A stretch of DNA of 64,000 bases from Ceratodon purpureus (lineage: Eukaryota; Streptophyta; Bryopsida; Pseudoditrichales; Ditrichaceae), in the NCBI GenBank assembly GCA_014871385.1, contig CM026426.1, positions 53,401 to 117,400 of the forward strand, written 5' to 3'. Made by a program: the position numbers and the translations under genes. Shown piece after piece: positions 49,532-59,787 of this stretch. Below the pieces are notes generated by a model, which saw only the letters and a list, made by a program, of their open reading frames with translations, did no database searches and was not told where the DNA came from. Within the stretch, counting starts at the first letter, position 1; each line of letters begins with the position of its first letter.

Positions 49532-50264
49532 TGGTGAAAGGCAATAGAAAAAGCCGGAATGAGATAATCGACAGTACGTACCATAAGTGGAGGGTGCTCA
49601 AACCAGCATGTGGAAAATAAATGGCCATGGCTATTCAACGTATTCAATTTCCATTTCGTCTAACCATTGTGTACCGTCTCCTGGACGTTCCTCCTCACGT
49701 ACAAATGCATGGAAAGCTTCAGGGGTGATCAACTCGGCTGTTTCCTCTGTCGTGCTAGGGGGCCAGCAGAATTACTCTCGCCATGGAATCTGTCCGGCCT
49801 AGTGCTCGCCGCTGAGATAGACGTTACAGAGACGGACAACATGGAAAGGTCTTGCTTTCTAGATTCTTGGACCCTGGTGCCTGCCACATGCGCTTACTTC
49901 TCTGAATGTACTTACGATCATGTACAAGTCACTGAAAGACCAATGCATTTCCTAATCTCATGAGGATTAAACTGGCGATAAATCTTGCGTGAATGTGTTA
50001 CAGAACTGCGTGGATATGTTCCGATGGATTCGTAAATTGCGAACATGAGCTCCACATTGTCGAAACAAGATAAAATTATAAATTATAAATTGTAAAATTA
50101 TAGAAAATGAAAAAAAGGAGAAGAAACCTGCGCACAGTGCTATCTGTTCAACAACTTCCGATGATTAAAAATAGACTCTATCCGGCATGTGCAACCACAA
50201 AAGAAAATTACAGTACCTCCTCAGCTCGGGCGAATAGAGTAGGCTTGACTCTGGATCGCCGAAC
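49532..50264. other. no supported gene
   Basis: Chance frames only. A short A/T-rich tract lies at about 50070-50120. Confidence 0.35.
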
Positions 50265-50431
50265 TCCAGTTTTCCGAGGTGGGCTCAATGTCCACGGCTC
50301 TGAGCCTATAACAAGCCCCACACACACACACCAAAAAAAATAAAAACGAACTCCAGTTTTCCGAGGTCTGGGCTCAATGTCCACGGCTCTGAGCCTATAA
50401 CAAGCCCCACACACACACACCAAAAAAAATA
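50265..50431. repeat. tandem duplication of about 82-84 bp (two copies)
   Basis: The unit CTCCAGTTTTCCGAGGT...CCAAAAAAAATAAAA occurs at about 50265-50345 and 50350-50431. The two copies differ by a small indel (TGGG vs TCTGGG), and a (CA)n tract lies inside each. Confidence 0.85.
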
Positions 50432-50558
50432 AAAAATAAATAAATGAACAACAAAAAACAAATCATCACTCCGCATACTTTCGCCAACATATGGATATAT
50501 TGTCTAAAAATGTAAGCTAGGTAAGTAGGGAATCAGGGGGCTTACATGGTGCTTAGAC

Positions 50559-51551
50559 CTGGTGCAGAATTGAATATGCCACAACTCGCATCCCCAACTT
50601 CCCCCAATCAATAACATGTGGAGCATCATCAGTGCGATCAGCTGTTGGAATGTTAAATCTCCTGATGATGTGCCCCAGAAATGTGGCAGGACTAACTCCA
50701 CCCTTACGCCTCGCATCTTTCATGCATTCCACGAAATGACTCGTAACGCCCAGAACAGCTTGGGCATCAGCAATCTGCTCCCGGGGTTTTTTAACTGCGG
50801 ATTGTATCACCCAACTCAGTCAATACGAAGGGTACAAGGACCCAGCTATCAAACCAAACATACTAGAATACAGAGCAAAAAGGAGCAAGCTAATCACACA
50901 ATTGTAGGACTGGAAGATCATCTCCACCACATGCAGCTAGCAGACACCTTTTCGAGGCGACCATCTCGAGGAAGTCACCACAAGCAGCTAGCAGACAATT
51001 AGCCGCTCCTACGCCAAGCCTAACTCGAGAAATGAGCCTCACTTGTACTTCCGAGGAACAGCATGCAAGAATATCGCCTGTCACCGACTTCAGACCTCTT
51101 CCGCGACAACTGAACTGAACGGGAAAAACAACCTCTCACCAGCTGATCGTCCATCCTCGAAACAATATCCACAAACTTGTTCGTGTAAGCGCTTCCAATT
51201 GCCTCTTCATCCAATGAACACATCTAAAAACACCCCAACCCGCCATCACACAATAAAATAAAGATAAAAATAAAAAATAAAGACACCGACAACGTCACAG
51301 ACGACCACTCCTCCCAACCAATGAAACACACCGGCACAATCCTAGTATGGGGGGCAGGTGGAATTTCAGTAATGGACCCGGGACAAACTCACTCCACAAT
51401 GAGCCGACACACCATGGATACTGTGCTGAAGCTCCCGGTACTCAGCCCGCAACCTCCTCCGCTGCGCATTGTCATCCTCCCGACTCGCACTCCCGCCACC
51501 ACCTTCCCTCTCCGCCCGCCGCCGTCGAACACTCCGCGGCCGACTGTTCAT
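50559..51551 (-). pseudogene. NSE4: NSE4 (SMC5/6 complex kleisin) 5' fragment
   Basis: Three minus-strand exons are visible. The first is 51551-51393 (ATG at 51551, RRLRAEYRELQHSIHG). The second is 51223-51140 (GSAYTNKFVDIVSRMDDQL). The third is 50794-50559 (KKPREQIADAQAVLGVTS, GGVSPATFLGHIIRRF and DWGKLGMRVV). This order and the K-PREQ-ADA signature match the N-terminal part of NSE4, the kleisin-like subunit bridging SMC5 and SMC6 in DNA repair. Exons 1 and 2 splice in phase. Exon 3 needs one more base than exon 2 supplies, so either a small exon is missed or the frame is broken. The C-terminal NSE4 domain is not found downstream. It is either a truncated copy or the start of a damaged gene. 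Confidence 0.6.
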
Positions 51552-52600
51552 CTGGACACACACACCTCACTCCTCCAACCACTCCTGCAACCACTCCTCC
51601 AACCACCCCTCCAACCAAAACTCAAACCCCATGCACCACGCCAATTCCCATAACCTCAGGTTTGAGAACCGAGTCACCAATTCCCTCACAACGAAGACCC
51701 TGAACCGCTCCCTCGCCACCCCGCACCACGCAGAATGCAGCTGGTTTTCCGGTCGCCTGTTTCACGACCGTCGTTTGATGGTCCTACCTGAATGATCACA
51801 CAATCTGATTCATCACTCAGTATCGCACAAAACCCTACAACACCATGACCGGAGAAAACCCAAACTAAGCACCAGAAAGCTGGACATGAATCACCGGAAG
51901 GAGCGCACATAATACCTTCTGATCAGTCACTTGCACGCTGCTCCTTCTCACAACCGTGGTCTCTGGAGCATGCAGATGCGTCATGCGAATCGGATGAATC
52001 CCCGGCGTCGGGAGAAGCTAGGATCACATGACGGGTCGAACCAGCGGCGCATTAAATATGGACAGAAGGGCCAAGGTCAAATTTCAATATTGAGAGAGTT
52101 ACATGGGTCTTCATGCAAAGCTTTTGCTTGTTGTTTCAACACGACGCATCCAAAAAAATACCAATTCACCCTACCCTACACAAAAAAAAAAAAAAGAAAA
52201 AAAGAAAAAAAAAAAGATGAATACATCAATAAAGTAAAATTTCAGAAAGTGAACTATTTAATCCACGATTCTCTAAACATACCCAATGCAGAATGATCAT
52301 TCGGATCAAGTGATTATTCTTTGAGGAATCGACTTGTGTGAATGGTCTTCTACACCCTCATTTTTTATTTTATTTTTTTAATACGATCTAGGCATTTTTA
52401 CTCTGAGCATTATCGAGATGGATAAAGGGGCCATAAAACCCAAGATCCAATGGGATCAACCCAAGTTACAACGCAATGCTGGATAGCTTTGCTTTATGTT
52501 GCCCAAATTATTTCATGGAAAACAAATAATCTACCCATAAATTGTAAATCAATAAATCTTCAATTATAAATGGATTCTTTGATGAAAGTGTTTTTTTGAT
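51552..52600. other. NSE4-fragment 5' flank and intergenic sequence
   Basis: A CCAACCACTC-type proline/threonine-codon repeat at about 51575-51620 produces plus-strand frames that I regard as spurious. An A-rich tract lies at 52180-52215. No gene is supported. Confidence 0.4.
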
Positions 52601-52744
52601 TCAAGAATATTGGAAATTCCAACAAGGACAATGTTTGGGATCATCTCATTTCAAAATCAGTCCAACAAATCTTGCTAAAAAATAAAAAAAATAAGTATTA
52701 GATGATATGATTTGTAACAGAATTTAAGCGGACTTTTTCCATTT

Positions 52745-52866
52745 TTTACTTTCAAATTCTACAAATAAGTATTGGTAACAGTTCGAGTGAACCAAATTGT
52801 CTCATTGTTAGTTTCAAATTCTACAATTAGATATTGGTAGCAGTACGAGCGAATCAAATTGAACTG
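52745..52866. repeat. imperfect tandem duplication of about 61 bp
   Basis: TTTCAAATTCTACAA...GTATTGGTAACAGTTCGAG recurs about 61 bp later with several substitutions. Confidence 0.75.
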
Positions 52867-53139
52867 ACAGGATCTAAAATCCAGAGTCTTCGACTTTCGT
52901 TTGTATACCAATTGAAAATTCCAACCTGTTCTTCTGAGTAACAGTTCGGAACGATATCTTTTAAGATTGTCGTTCCTAGGGAGGACAGCTTCTGAGAGTG
53001 CGTTCCCTCGCAGTGCGTGTAGGCCCCGTCAGTGGATTCTGAATCCACTGATCAGGTAATCTGAAGGATGAAGGCGGACATTCATGGGGGATCAAATGAA
53101 AAAAACAGTTTCAGACTATGTACTATTACTGCTCCTTTG

Positions 53140-53232
53140 GAGAAATATGGAAAAATATGGAAAAAATATGGAAAAAATATGGGAAAATATGGAAAAATAT
53201 GGAAAAAAATATGGGAAAAATATGGAAAAAAA
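53140..53232. repeat. (ATATGGAAAA)n minisatellite
   Basis: About eight copies of a 9-12 bp A-rich unit with core AATATGGAAAA. Confidence 0.9.
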
Positions 53233-53307
53233 AAACAATTAATCAATCAAATTAAGTTTTATAAGTGGAATATTTACTTCTCATAAAAATATTCAGGCAA
53301 CATAAAG

Positions 53308-53470
53308 CAAACCCATCGAGCGGAGCGAGAAGGGTTTGACTAAGGGCAACGGGTCCGGCAGGACCCGTTGCCCGTTACGTTTTAAGGTTCACTCAAAACG
53401 ACGATCACGGGGTAGCTAGGGTTGACCTCGTTGGTTTTTGGGTTTTATAGCCCTTATATTCATCCAAATA
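53308..53470. repeat. dispersed 162-bp repeat with perfect hairpin, copy 2
   Basis: Homologous to 13427-13588. Here the hairpin at 53346-53371 is perfect: GCAACGGGTCC, loop GGCA, GGACCCGTTGC. Confidence 0.75.
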
Positions 53471-54134
53471 ACACTCAAAATAAATGAGACTCAGAATTAT
53501 CCAAGTAGAAGAATTCGGATGTAGAAAATCATTCATATAATTTAAGCGGAAATCGAGGATAACTACACTGGACTTGTACACCGAAAATCGACTTTGGTGC
53601 TCTTCTAAACCGAGAACCTCCCTGTCATTGGTCATTTGTTTTTATTTTATTTTTTATTTTTATTTTTTTCTCTCGAGATTCTGGAGTATCAGTTTCTGGA
53701 GTCCATGGCTCCCCTAGATGGTGTTGGGTTTTGGGTTAGTGGGAGGGAAGGGTACGTTGCAGCCTTCCGGGGCCATGGAACCTATTCCAGTCCACGACAC
53801 TCTCTTTTGCTTTGTTGGACCAGGGTTTTCTTGCGCTTTTTGGAGCTTCCTAGGTTTAATTCAGTAACTCCGACTCTTCGCGTAGCTTCATTCTAATTTT
53901 AACACGAGGCTGTACTTTAACCTGTCACTCTATCTTTCACTTTTTTCTAAATCGGGAGGTGGATTCCTGTACATAATGGAGTGTACAGCCCAGGAAAAAG
54001 ATTATATTTTCATTTGGTTTATTTGGTTCACTACATATTCCTTGTTTTATCGTTTCGTCTAGAACAATATATTTGGACTTGTTATATCTCACTGTATTAT
54101 TTGAACCAAGGTTCAGGGTCACTTTTCATTCCAG
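53471..54134. other. upstream region of the 54,135 gene
   Basis: No gene is assigned. T-rich sequence at about 53637-53680 and ordinary intergenic sequence. The promoter of the following gene is presumably here, but no clear TATA element is called. Confidence 0.35.
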
Positions 54135-55392
54135 ATGGCGGATGACCAAGGACTTGAAATGATCCATTGTTGGTTCTGGGAGTGGTTATTGACATACTCC
54201 CATGGTCGTCCGATCCTGGATAGTGTGGAAGCTTGGTATCCGCATCCCTTTCCATCTGGCCAGGTTCGTCGATTGGATCAAATATATTGTGTCAGGCAGC
54301 TGCGCGACCTGATTTGGGATGACCCGCGGGGTTTCGACCCTCAGGCAGTGGGTGCAGCTCTGGGAGTTCTAGGTAATTTCCTTGGCGTGCCGTCCGATCC
54401 AGTCGTGGAGGAATCACGTGCGTGGTGTGGAGGATACGAACAGGGAACCTTGATGTGGGAGCAAGTGGGAGATGAAATCGAGGACTTGAAGCGTGCCTTG
54501 TCTGAAGGGGATGAATGTGGGCAAAGGTTAACGGATTTCGTCTATCGTTGTGGGGAGTTGCTTGGCCCTACAGTACTGGAGCGAATTCGCGGAGGTTTAG
54601 ATTCTTCCGGTGGAAAACCCGCCCCGGCCAAGACAGGATCCAATACGAAGGAGACGGCGAAGCGGATCGAAGCAGCCAAGGAGAAATTAGAAGCACAACA
54701 CGAATCAGCGAAGAGGAGAATCGCCGAGGTGAAGCAATTACAGGAGGATGTCATCACCCGATTCACCCAGACAGATCGGATCCTGGGAGGACGTGGTCGG
54801 AAGCCGAACGAATATGGCCCAGGTCTGTATACCAAAAAAACAATCTTCAACTAGTCGATAACACGTTTTTTGGAACTTTTCCCTCTTTGTTGGCCCAGCT
54901 CTTTATTTTCATTTTTATTTATTTTTTATCTTTTAATTAAAAATCATGGGATGAGTTGAAGAGGCTGATTTAATCCCGATCAACTTGAGGCATCGTTTAG
55001 GGCCTTCTCCTTCTTGTAACGGCTCTGGGTTCGATAAATGTAACAAACAACTGTGTGGGACCTAGGTCCTACCTGCAGACCCACACAGAATTATTCCAAG
55101 TTATGTATTATTTTGTGGTATCCTGTCATTTATTATTTCATCGAACGTTCTTCTTATTTACTATTTTCTTGTTTTTTTTTTTTTTCTTTTTTTTTGTACA
55201 AACGCGACAGCTAGCCGAACACTTTCACCTCCCCCTTCAAACGTCCCTCCCCGAAACCATCTTCCGCCACCCTCAGCGAAGAAGATCCCACCATCCTCGG
55301 CGACGAAGATCCCACCATCCTCAGCGAGGAAGACCATGGAGGCACTTCGACAGCATTTGGCACCTACACCAGCGCCAACGAACGCGATCCAA
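54135..55392 (+). CDS. unrecognised gene, two joined 5' exons; may be the N-terminus of the downstream protease
   Basis: Exon 1 (54135-54822, start MADDQGLEMIHCWFWEWLLT) encodes 229 residues plus one base. It holds a globular-looking part (DLIWDDPRGFDPQAVGAALG; YRCGELLGPTVLERIRGG) and a charged helical end (KEKLEAQHESAKRRIAEVKQ). Exon 2 (55211-55392) joins in phase and encodes a proline-rich linker with a repeat (KKIPPSSATKIPPSSARK). After 55392 a GTACGT donor leads into the 55.4-56.1 kb region, where exon structure cannot be resolved. No domain is recognised. The ubiquitin protease exons start about 1 kb further on, so this could be its disordered N-terminal half or a separate gene. Confidence 0.5.
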
Positions 55393-56409
55393 GTACGTCT
55401 CCCCACTTTTTCGTACACCACCATCATCCACCGTTCCTAGGATTAGAACCTTGCTCACGGTTTGGGTTTTTTCTTTTTTCTTTTTTCTTTTTTCTTTTTT
55501 CTTTTTTTTTTCCCCCACATCCTGGAGCTCTGGAAGGGGAGGGCAGTGGGGTTCCTCTCCTCCTCGCATCGACCCTGCCTCGAAGCAGCCTGCCCTGTGC
55601 CTGGGCGGCGGCTGCTGCTGCCGCCGCCTCCTCTCGCTCTCCAAGTTCGCACTCTCAGCCTGCTCCTTCCAGAATTCCCGATCCAGTGCCTGCGCTCTCC
55701 CTGCTCTGTTCTGCTCCCACCTGCGACTGGCCCGCCGCTCACATGCGCCCATCTCCACATGGTCGGAGCCTGCTACCGCGGGGATCTGGGCCGGTGGCCG
55801 CGGGCTCACATGCGCACCGGTGGGGGCCATGGGCGCCATGTGCGCGCGCACGCGCCCATGTCCACATGGTCGGGCCCTGCTACCGCCGGGGGGGGGGGGG
55901 GGCGGATCGGGGCCGGTGGCCGCGGGATCTGTTCCGCTCCTCGTATCGTCTCCCCGATCGTGAGATCCGTTTCCCTCACCAGAGAACGTATGAGATTGAA
56001 TCAGCAGCTCGGTTCTCCATCTTCTCGGCATGGGTTTTCCCAGGTGCAGAGTTTGATAGTATCCTCGTGCTACGATCTTGTTCGGGGCAAGGTGATGGCT
56101 CGTGAAGGGGACTACCGTCGTGAACGTGCAGTGGAGTGCGGCTTTTGTAGAGGGTTCCAGTTTGCGAAACTCAACATTCGAAGAGATCAGTAGGTGTACC
56201 AGAAGCTCGAGAGTGAGTTATCGAGCATGTACAGGGAGCGTGACATGCCGCCCAGAGTTCCATTCAGCCCTGAGTCTGTGCCTGTTTGAATTCCCAGCCG
56301 ATCCGGAACGGTGTGACCTGAAGTTCCATCAGGGGTCGATGGTCTGGTCCTCCCATGGGTTCCAGGCAAAACACGGATTCTAATCTTTGGCGCCTATGTG
56401 TTTGTCCAG
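55393..56409. other. unresolved coding/intron region between the 54-kb exons and the protease
   Basis: Pyrimidine tracts (55470-55515), GC-rich sequence open on both strands (55540-55960) and a G-tract (55889-55900) make many false frames. A possible exon follows an acceptor at about 56041 and encodes VQSLIVSSCYDLVRGKVMA; another at about 56210 encodes KLESELSSMYRERDMPPRV. Connections are not established. Confidence 0.35.
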
Positions 56410-59279
56410 GAGCAGGGAGCACAGGCCCCTGCACGGGGCTCTCGTCCTTCGACTGCGAAGGATGGTCGACAGTTAAGCGTCCCCTTGGGGAGAAGTGTCC
56501 CGAATACGTACATACCGTCCGGTGCATCACAACGGAGGTTGGGTCCTCCGCAGCAGGATGTCCAGGTTCCACATAACCCCTACGCCCCCCGAGGAAATCA
56601 GGATGTCAAGGTTCGGCAATCATATAACCCCTACGCCCCCCCAGGAAATCAGGATGTCGAGGTTCGGCAATCGTATAACCCCTACGCCCCCCCAGGAAAT
56701 CAGGATGTCAAGCTGGTTCGGCCTAACCCCTACGCCCCCCCAGGAAATCAGGATGCCAAGCTGGTTCGGCCTTACCGCTACGCCCCCCCAGGAAATCAAA
56801 AGGAAATCCGTTTGAACCTCAACAGGAGATCGCGTGGGTAAGTGTGGCACCGCGCAATCACGTACTCATCAATCTCACGTATGAGAATTCCGTAGAAATC
56901 AACAGGTAGCTCGAGAGCAAGGGGACTGAAGTCTACGAGTCTGTGTATCAACTTGTACGCTACTAACAAATCCTGTTGGTGTCTCAGGCTAATCAACAAT
57001 GAAAGCAACTGCTACATGAACGCCATCATCCAGTGCCTCTATCATCTGACTACCTTTGTCGATGGCATGGAGCGATTCTTTGGCCCACTCGTGGCTGGAA
57101 ATGATCGGCAGGTGGGTGTTTTCCAGTCCGCGTCATGGAGGTCCATGGCACCCGCTTCTCGTTCAGATGTTTTTTGTGATTGCCATTCCGGCCTGTAACC
57201 CACGGCACGTTTTTACAGAACCCCGTCCCTGCGGATGTTCGAACCGGTCCTGCTCTGCTTGAAGTCTTCAGTACGCTGAAGTCTTCCAAAAACATATTCC
57301 AGACTGTGGATCCTGGAGCGCTGAAGCGTGTGTTCGAGGAGCGCCAAAGGAGTTTTGCGGGTTCCACGCAGCAGGTATTTCGTGGCCCAATGTTTAGGCT
57401 GAGTTGAAATCCCGGCTTCGCAGTGGACTGTACGTTGCAAATGAACCCCCCTAGGACGAACTTTCAATCCAAGTCCCCTCCGATGTGATGATGTGCAGGA
57501 TGCGCATGAGTTTTTCACCGGCTTGATCGAACAAGTTGGGCGAGAGGTATCATCCGTACTCGGGAAGCACGGGGGAGCGGAAGAAGCGTCCGCGTTGGAC
57601 GAACTCGGAAGGCAGTACAACACCGAGGCGGATCCGCCCACGCTAGAAGACGTGTGCCCAGCGACACAGAATTTCCGGTCAGTCACTGGGTTTGGACGCG
57701 TCCCACCAGAGTCCAGTCGTCAATCATCTCATTGGCCTGCTGTCCTGTCGAGCACACCCCGGGTTTCTAACCAAGTCGACTCCGTGACCATGCAGTTGTT
57801 ATGTCAGGAATAACCTCACATGTCTTGGATGCGAGGACGCGTCGTCGGTGGAGGAATTCGAGTGCTGCATCTGTCTGGCTCTCCCAGAGGATGGGTTCAG
57901 GTGATTTTCCATCCGCGTTGCCCCCTTCGTTGTTTTCGACATTTCCATCCTTATTCGCAAGTCGCCATATCTAAGAGTGCTTCCATTCCCACCCGGACAT
58001 GCCCCGTCCCTTTGGAGAGATTGTTTTGATCCGTGCGAGTGGAGCGGCCTAGTCGATCGTACATTCACGAACTTGTGGGTGATGGCGCCTGCAGGACTGA
58101 CAAACCCTGGAAGTGCGGCCTGGGATCCTTGTTGGACAGTTATTTTCAGGTGCGCATCTGACGTATTCTCGCACAGCGGGTTTAGGGTGATCAGATACTT
58201 GTCCCAGATGCGGAACTCACACACAGTGGCAGTAACGCTCAGGGTTTTTAAACGTATATCCCTGGGTTTTAGACCATCTCGGTGTATTCAACAACTACGT
58301 AGAGGCGGACCCTCATTTTTTATGTTTGTTTTCCCCATGGATGTCCTGGGTGAATGTGATGATTGCAGGAGACCTCCGTGACCCGAAAATGTGGAGCGTG
58401 TGGAGCGGAAGTCACGAGGTCACGACTCGAGATTCATAAACTCCCACACGTGCTCGTGCTTCAGTTGAAGCGGTTAGTTCACGGTGGAAAGATCGCCCTA
58501 CCTGTGGCGTTCGACCCAGTGCTTGATATTGGTACGATCTCACTCCTCCCAAGATTTCATTCATCCTTGTTGCTCCCGGGACCAACATCCGAGACTTGAC
58601 CCCTCCATGCCCGGTGAAATACAGCCGGGACCAAGGCGTCTCTCGATCATCGACGGTACAATTACTAGCCCGAATTCCTATCCTGGTTCGATGGTTTCAT
58701 TAGAGTCGCCTCGATCACTCACGAAAGTGTTTCTCTTCGTCAGGACCGTGGTGCTCAGACGACAAGCAAAAGCTCTGGAGCCCAAACCGTTCCGAGGTCC
58801 ACGAGACCACGCCAACCACTCGTATTCCACAGAGCGGGCGTTTGCACCCTGGGTTGCCTCCGCGTCCTGGACCTGGATCACTGGATCCAAATACCGCGTC
58901 GGAGGAAAGGCCTCCAAGTGCCGATGTGAGCACCTCGTACAAGTTACGTGCGGTTGTATGCCATCAGACCTTAGGTGCGGGCGGCGGCCATTTTGTCGCC
59001 GACGTTTATGATGAAGGAGCGCGTGGGTGGTTTAGATACGACGACGATAAAAACATCGACGTAAGAACTCTCTGATCCACTTCCAGGTTTTTTTTTTTTT
59101 TTTTTTTTTTTTCTGAGAATAATTATTCGGTCAACAGGTTGTGAACTTGTTCGAAGAGGTTCTGACGATGTGCTCCTGCTCTTCTACAGACGTTAGAGGA
59201 GTCAGTTCTCCGCAGCACGACGGAGGCCTACATGTTCTTCTACGTGCATCAATCTGCGACTGAACTGAATGAGTTTTGA
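56410..59279 (+). CDS. ubiquitin-specific protease (peptidase C19, USP10/UBP3-like)
   Basis: Removes ubiquitin from proteins as a cysteine protease. Exons chain in phase: 56410-56837, 56988-57111, 57219-57374, 57499-57677, 57808-57900, a probable exon from about 57980, 58369-58531, 58744-59060 and 59190-59279 (TGA). The first exon encodes about five tandem NPYAPPGNQ repeats. The Cys box reads GLINNESNCYMNAIIQCLYH: the catalytic Cys is present, but the usual N-GNTC context is altered. QDAHEFFTGLIEQ follows. Zinc-ribbon-like CxxC pairs (TCLGCED; RKCGACGAE) and KLPHVLVLQLKRL lie in the fingers/palm region. The His box reads TLGAGGGHFVADVYDEG, with WFRYDDD after it. The GGHFVADV context resembles USP10/UBP3 (inference). 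The N-terminus may extend to 54135. A 21-nt microexon at about 59139-59159 is possible. Confidence 0.82.
59094..59113. repeat. poly-T tract in the last long intron of the protease
   Basis: About 20 or more T in the intron before the 3' exon. Confidence 0.7.
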
Positions 59280-59787
59280 GATGGTGGCGATTTTGTAAGC
59301 CCAATTTTCGGACAGTACCCTGGGCTGCTCATCTCTCCGTGGATCCGGACGGTGCCTGCCAAGCATCGAGTTGCGCCACCGACTCACGGTGTCCATGTGT
59401 GCGTGTGTGCGTGTGCATCCTCGGCGCTGCGAAGAGATCGACCCGGATGATTTTTGAGAGTGGGTTCCCGTATGTCAGAGTCTGGAATATATCTAGCGTT
59501 AGTCAGAAGTGACACTCGATGAGTCAGGCAGAAGTAACATGAATGTTGGTCTCTATCATCAGGACAGACTTACTGTCGCGAAGAGGCACCTGCGGGCATC
59601 CGTCGCTACGGAAATCACGCCTTGCATGTGAGAGCGTGGAACGAAAAATTCTTTTGCTCCTGGGGTCCAGGAGCAGAAAAAACATACTCACCCCATGTGT
59701 TACCATTTCTCTCAGTAAATAAAAACTACGGACATCGTTGCTACATACATTCCTTGGCATAGGCCGTTACAAGACCCGCAACACCAA
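59280..59787. other. convergent intergenic region between protease and RBR ligase
   Basis: About 508 bp separate the two stop codons. It must hold both 3' UTRs. No separate gene is supported. Confidence 0.6.

Noticed and set aside
55055..55963. 302-codon plus frame and 236-codon minus frame at 55-56 kb
   Set aside because: Composed mainly of poly-pyrimidine and low-complexity sequence open on both strands. They conflict with spliced exons that chain in phase.
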